From Methanocella sp. (lineage in GTDB: Archaea; Halobacteriota; Methanocellia; Methanocellales; Methanocellaceae), in the NCBI RefSeq assembly GCF_035506375.1, contig NZ_DATJPM010000003.1, positions 1 through 9,011 on the forward strand: 9,011 bases of DNA, in the 5' to 3' direction. The notes under the pieces were generated by a model. That model was not told where the DNA came from, searched no databases, and was given only the letters and a program-made list of their open reading frames with translations. Positions 6,475 through 9,011 of this stretch are shown here, piece by piece (within the stretch, counting starts at the first letter, position 1; each line of letters opens with the position of its first letter). The translations under genes and the position numbers were made by a program.

Positions 6475-7086
6475 TCAGGAGTAGGTGACCCACACGGTGT
6501 CGAGCTGTGACATCGTGTCGAATTCCCAGGTGTAGTTCCTCTTGTCCAGGGGAGCTATGTTGGTGAACGTCTGGTCGTTGAGGTTGGGCTGGCCCATATA
6601 GAGGACGCGGCAATGGATCGTCGCGCTGCTTGCCTTATTATCGCCGACGTTATAGATGATGGCCTGCACGTAGAGCTTCTGATTATTCCCGGACCCCAGC
6701 CGGTACGAGTGATAATAAAGGGCTATCACCGGCCCTCCTCTTTCCGTGAAGTTACCGATCGCCGACTTCATGCTGTCGTAATCTGAGCGTATGGACGAAG
6801 TATTCGAGATGAGACTGCTATAATTATAGCTCAGGTTCGTGTACAGCTCAGTCAGATTATTGTGGCTGGCGATGAGCGTCTCGTGCTCGCCCGTGAGGTT
6901 CGCGTACTGCATGCCGAGGGCGTCGTACTCCACGCCCTTCTGGACAAGGTCGGCTGCCCTGTCCTCGGACTGCCCGTGGTAATAGTAGGTCGCGTACGCG
7001 AGGATGGCTATGGCCACTCCGAGTAATATGTAAAATTTGAACTGCCAGAGCCTATTCATCCACCCGAGACCTTTTTTATCACTCAA
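6475..7086 (-). CDS. Signal-anchored Tyr/Leu heptad coiled-coil protein with C-terminal beta domain (paralogue 2)
   Basis: The protein has 203 residues and no recognised named family. A short basic N-terminus and one membrane helix (about 18-36) are followed by eight gap-free heptads at 54-109, for example YDALGMQ, YANLTGE and HNNLTEL. Aromatic Tyr/His occupies the first position (54, 61, 68, 75, 82, 89, 103) and Leu/Ile/Met the fourth (57 to 106). A beta-rich domain ends in LDTVWVTYS. Six N-X-S/T sequons lie in or just after the coil (N63, N77, N84, N88, N95, N112), with another at N184, arguing for an extracellular, possibly glycosylated stalk. Tyr makes up 19 of 203 residues. The start is TTG at 7086, supported by GAGGTG 8 nt upstream and TATA box TTTATATAA at 7123-7131. 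It is a clear paralogue of 5605-6234 (YNV and VW conserved in the C-terminal domain). Function is unknown. Confidence 0.86.
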   Translation of the reverse strand: MSDKKGLGWMNRLWQFKFYILLGVAIAILAYATYYYHGQSEDRAADLVQKGVEYDALGMQYANLTGEHETLIASHNNLTELYTNLSYNYSSLISNTSSIRSDYDSMKSAIGNFTERGGPVIALYYHSYRLGSGNNQKLYVQAIIYNVGDNKASSATIHCRVLYMGQPNLNDQTFTNIAPLDKRNYTWEFDTMSQLDTVWVTYS

Positions 7087-7094
7087 CAGGCGAG

Positions 7095-7100
7095 CACCTC
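7095..7100 (-). promoter_or_regulatory. Shine-Dalgarno deciding the TTG start of paralogue 2
   Basis: GAGGTG on the minus strand matches the anti-SD core exactly and lies 8 nt before the TTG at 7084-7086. It supports TTG over the first internal ATG (codon 10), whose use would remove the basic N-terminus. Confidence 0.65.
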
Positions 7101-7122
7101 TACAGATTGTACCTGCCTGTTA

Positions 7123-7131
7123 TTATATAAA
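7123..7131 (-). promoter_or_regulatory. TATA box for paralogue 2
   Basis: The minus strand reads TTTATATAA, matching the archaeal consensus. Initiation about 25 nt downstream (near 7100) gives a leader of about 14-16 nt beginning at or just before the GAGGTG. It is one half of a divergent promoter pair with tyrS. Confidence 0.65.
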
Positions 7132-7166
7132 TTAGATGTTGCTCTTCGTCCCAAAAACATAAATGA

Positions 7167-7175
7167 TTTATATTA
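7167..7175 (+). promoter_or_regulatory. TATA box for tyrS
   Basis: TTTATATTA lies with its centre about 36 nt before the tyrS ATG, preceded by the purine-rich ACATAAATGA as a possible BRE. Initiation near 7196-7200 predicts a very short leader. The two divergent TATA boxes are about 44 nt apart centre to centre, close enough for one regulator to affect both. Confidence 0.6.
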
Positions 7176-7206
7176 CCGGGCTCTATTAGGGCAGTGGTGT
7201 CTTATA

Positions 7207-8157
7207 ATGGATAGGTTAGAGCTGGTCACCAGGAATGTCGAGGAAGTCGTGACCATGGATGAGCTAAAGAAGCTGCTGGACGATAAGCAGCATCCGACGG
7301 TCTACGTCGGCTACGAGCCCAGCGGTAACATTCACTTAGGCCATATGATCACGGCCAACAAGCTGATCGATTGCCAGAACGCCGGTTTTAAAGTTATCGT
7401 GCTGTTAGCCGACCTTCATGCTTATCTTAACCGTAAGGGCACGATGGCGGAGATCGAGAAGATCGCCGAATATAACAAGCGGTGCTTCATAGCGCTGGGA
7501 CTGAGCGAAGAGAATACCCGCTTCGTGCTTGGCTCGACCTATCAGCTATCCCCGGAGTACGAGATGAACGTGCTGCGCATGGCCTGCGATACGACGCTGA
7601 ACCGCGCGAAGCGCAGCATGGACGAGATCTCCCGGGACGCCGAGGACCCCCACGTCTCGCAGATGATCTACCCGCTCATGCAGACCATGGACATCGCCTC
7701 GCTGGGCGTCGACGTCGCCATGGGCGGCATCGACCAGCGGAAGATCCACATGATCGCCCGGGAGCAATTACCGACGATGGGCTTCAAGAGCCCCGTATGC
7801 CTGCACACTCCGATCCTGCTGGGCCTGGACGGCACGAAGATGTCCTCCAGCAAGGGCAATAATATAAGCGTGGACGAGCCCGCGGAGAGCGTCACGAAAA
7901 AGATCGAAAAGGCGTTCTGCCCGATAGGCCAGGTGGAGAATAACCCGGTCATCGACCTGTTCAAGTACCACGTCTTCATGAGGTACCCGACCATCACGAT
8001 AGAGAGGCCCGAGAAGCACGGCGGCAACATGGAGTTCTCCAGCTTCGAGGCCCTGAAAAGCGCGTTCGCCGAAAAGAAGGTCCACCCGATGGACCTGAAA
8101 AAGGCCGCCGCGAAGTACATGAACATGATCTTAGAGCCAGTCCGAAAAAAGGTATAA
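7207..8157 (+). CDS. tyrS: Tyrosyl-tRNA synthetase, archaeal type
   Basis: This cytoplasmic class I synthetase charges tRNA-Tyr with tyrosine using ATP. At 316 residues it matches the compact archaeal/eukaryotic form. The HIGH-equivalent is NIHLGHM (41-47) and the KMSKS loop is KMSSSKG (211-217). Tyrosine-pocket residues known from the Methanocaldococcus enzyme are kept: Tyr33 in YVGYEPSG, then Tyr155, Gln159 and Asp162 in IYPLMQTMD, and Gln177 in GGIDQRKIH. The N-terminus MDRLELVTRN aligns with the known archaeal start, supporting the ATG at 7207. The C-terminal HPMDLKKAAAKY and LEPVRKK are typical. It is preceded by a TATA box at 7167-7175, divergent from paralogue 2, and followed 18 nt later by the aIF1A gene, likely on the same transcript. 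Confidence 0.98.
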   Translation: MDRLELVTRNVEEVVTMDELKKLLDDKQHPTVYVGYEPSGNIHLGHMITANKLIDCQNAGFKVIVLLADLHAYLNRKGTMAEIEKIAEYNKRCFIALGLSEENTRFVLGSTYQLSPEYEMNVLRMACDTTLNRAKRSMDEISRDAEDPHVSQMIYPLMQTMDIASLGVDVAMGGIDQRKIHMIAREQLPTMGFKSPVCLHTPILLGLDGTKMSSSKGNNISVDEPAESVTKKIEKAFCPIGQVENNPVIDLFKYHVFMRYPTITIERPEKHGGNMEFSSFEALKSAFAEKKVHPMDLKKAAAKYMNMILEPVRKKV

Positions 8158-8175
8158 TACTAACCTCCGTATATA

Positions 8176-8514
8176 GTGGTTGAAGGTGATAAACTGAATA
8201 CTCCAGATAACAGGGGCGGCCATCCTGGTGAAGAAGGCGAAATGGTCACAAGGGTACGCGTGCCCAACAAAAAGGAAAGAGAGATATTAGGCACCGTGAC
8301 CAGCATGCTGGGCGCCAATCGCGTCGTGGTGCGCTGCGTCGACGGAGTTACGAGGATGTGCCGGATCCCGGGCAAGATGAAGAAGCGCATCTGGATCCGC
8401 GAGGGCGACGTCGTCATCGTCGTCCCCTGGGAGTTCCAGGACGAGAAGGCGGACGTGATCTGGAGATACACGGGCCCGCAGGTGAACTGGCTGCAGCGCA
8501 AAGGCTTCCTATAA
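8176..8514 (+). CDS. eif1A: Translation initiation factor aIF1A
   Basis: aIF1A binds the small ribosomal subunit A site and assists initiator tRNA and mRNA positioning; it is the orthologue of eIF1A. The OB-fold (S1-like) core runs about 24-105. It includes TRVRVPNKKEREILG, MLGANRVVVRC-DG, RIPGKMKKRIWIREGDVVIV and VIWRYTGPQVNWLQRKGFL, all hallmark segments. At 112 residues it fits the archaeal length. The GTG at 8176 is used because the acidic EEGE preceding TRVR is usual in homologues. It has no Shine-Dalgarno, and TATAAT overlapping the tyrS stop could give a nearly leaderless mRNA. An internal ATG at 8242 would give a 90-residue protein that still holds the whole core. It lies 18 nt after tyrS, making a translation pair. 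Confidence 0.96.
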   Translation: MVEGDKLNTPDNRGGHPGEEGEMVTRVRVPNKKEREILGTVTSMLGANRVVVRCVDGVTRMCRIPGKMKKRIWIREGDVVIVVPWEFQDEKADVIWRYTGPQVNWLQRKGFL

Positions 8515-8570
8515 TACGAAAACTGTTTATCACCTATAAAAACCAGGGGGCATCAATTGCCACGTAATAC

Positions 8571-8604
8571 GATTTATTTATTGTTGACTATTTTTCGATT
8601 TTTG
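8571..8604 (+). terminator. T-rich termination region after tyrS-aIF1A
   Basis: About 57 nt past the aIF1A stop the plus strand becomes T-rich, with ATTTATTTATTG followed by T5 (8591-8595) and another T5 (8599-8603). This fits a multi-T euryarchaeal terminator. No clear stem is needed or seen. Confidence 0.5.
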
Positions 8605-8740
8605 GATATTTGATTATCTTACTTATAGCGTATGCCTTGTTGGTATGGATTTCACCACAAAGGCGGGTGGTTCCGTGTGTGTTGTGTTATCGTTTGTCCT
8701 TTGTTTGTGTGGTTCGCTGATTTGTCCGGTTTTTCAACAC

Positions 8741-8964
8741 TAAAACACGAATTATTTTCTAGTCCCACGTAAGGGGCACGAACCGCACTAAAGTAGATGC
8801 TTTCACGTCAAAACACCAAACAACCTCCCGAAGGGCACGGGCCTCACTAATTAAATTGAAACACTAGAGAAAGCATATTAAATAAGGCATAAGGGTCATG
8901 CCGTCCTCGTGTTTCAATCCTTTGGTGAATTTAGTGTTCTCCGTGAGGCTTGTTTCGTGTTTTA
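8741..8964. repeat. 11-bp inverted repeat TAAAACACGAA (8741-8751 / 8954-8964)
   Basis: The two arms are exact reverse complements. The pair interlocks with, rather than nests inside, the 8763-8773 / 8998-9008 pair. That argues for dispersed units in opposite orientations rather than one large hairpin. Confidence 0.6.
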
Positions 8965-9008
8965 AGCTCCAGGCATGGACCTTAGTGATTATCGAGACTT
9001 ACGTGGGA
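8763..9008. repeat. 11-bp inverted repeat TCCCACGTAAG (8763-8773 / 8998-9008)
   Basis: TCCCACGTAAG on the left is exactly reverse complementary to CTTACGTGGGA at the right edge of the window. It could bound an element of about 246 bp, but no terminal duplication or transposase is visible, and the right flank is cut off 3 nt later. Confidence 0.6.
8855..8918. repeat. 10-bp inverted repeat ATTGAAACAC with internal hairpin
   Basis: ATTGAAACAC (8855-8864) and GTGTTTCAAT (8909-8918) are exact reverse complements flanking 44 nt. Inside, GGCAT (8886-8890) pairs with ATGCC (8898-8902) around a 7-nt loop. The whole can fold as a stem with an inner hairpin. ATTGAAAC recalls the end of many CRISPR repeats, but only these two inverted copies exist. 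Confidence 0.55.
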
Positions 9009-9011
9009 TAT

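Larger units (their letters stand above)
8620..9008. repeat. Gene-free degenerate CAC/GTG short-repeat array
   Basis: No convincing gene lies here. The sequence is built from degenerate N3-CAC-N3 units in both orientations, for example GGCACGAAC-CGCACTAAA at 8776-8793 and GGGCACGGG-CCTCACTAA at 8833-8850 in one direction. GTGTTTCAA, TTTAGTG, CCGTGAGG and TTCGTGTTTTA occur in the other at 8909-8964. A 21-nt direct repeat (8771-8791 and 8830-8850) matches at 16 positions. It looks like the same broad class as the left block but with A/T-richer units (CACGAA/CACTAA instead of CACGGCG/CACGGAG). There is no regular spacer-repeat structure, so it is not a CRISPR array. Confidence 0.65.

Noticed and set aside
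8515..8620. tRNA or other structured RNA downstream of aIF1A
   Set aside because: There is no cloverleaf, GTTC-A T-loop or CCA-like end, only an AT-rich, T-run sequence best read as a terminator region.
8646..8744. Plus-strand 32-codon hydrophobic Cys/Val-rich frame
   Set aside because: It is a translation of a GTG/TTTG-rich low-complexity stretch with no ribosome-binding site; such frames arise readily from the repeat units.
8741..9008. CRISPR array
   Set aside because: GTTTCAATCC and ATTGAAAC look familiar, but there are no regularly spaced direct repeats of 24-37 nt and no unique spacers of uniform length; the copies are inverted.
8898..9011. Frame open from ATG 8898 to the window edge
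   Set aside because: It is made of GTG/TTT repeat units, with only a weak AAGGG too close to the ATG; probably spurious, although the truncated end prevents full exclusion.

Overview
The window is archaeal. It carries an archaeal-type tyrosyl-tRNA synthetase, the archaeal/eukaryotic initiation factor aIF1A, TATA boxes of the TTTATATAA type about 25-35 bases upstream of starts, and TTG/GTG starts. Coding regions are GC-rich and the promoters and intergenic spacers AT-rich. Gene content and style (Pro/Thr-linker surface beta-propeller, TTG starts, short-period spacer repeats) suggest a methanogenic euryarchaeon. I lean toward Methanocella (Methanocellales), but this is recognition rather than proof.

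Layout. 1-425 is a gene-free repeat block: clusters of short CCGTG/CACGG units flank three copies of a ~70-bp GTCTCCGAGGGG element, bounded by a 13-bp inverted repeat. 497-2602 (plus) holds a membrane-anchored beta-propeller surface protein followed 12 nt later by a UbiA/MenA-like membrane prenyltransferase. That gene converges, with a 4-nt overlap, on a minus-strand block: a GT2 glycosyltransferase (2599-3318), purB (3330-4673) 11 nt upstream of it, and a glycerophosphodiester phosphodiesterase (4743-5456). Next come two paralogous minus-strand genes (5605-6234 and 6475-7086) for single-pass membrane proteins with an almost perfect tyrosine/leucine heptad coil and a C-terminal beta-rich domain. 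A possible 31-residue small gene with its own TATA box and Shine-Dalgarno lies between them. A divergent promoter region (7087-7206) separates this group from tyrS (7207-8157), which is followed 18 nt later by the aIF1A gene (8176-8514). 8515-9011 is gene-free: a T-rich terminator region, then a second, more degenerate array of CAC-centred short repeats and inverted repeats.

How the genes relate. purB (purine synthesis), tyrS and aIF1A (translation) are housekeeping. The UbiA, GT2, GDPD and three anchored surface proteins all act at the membrane or cell envelope, so the window mixes core metabolism with envelope genes. The least explained content is the heptad-coil pair with the small ORF between them, and the two short-period repeat arrays that bracket the gene block.
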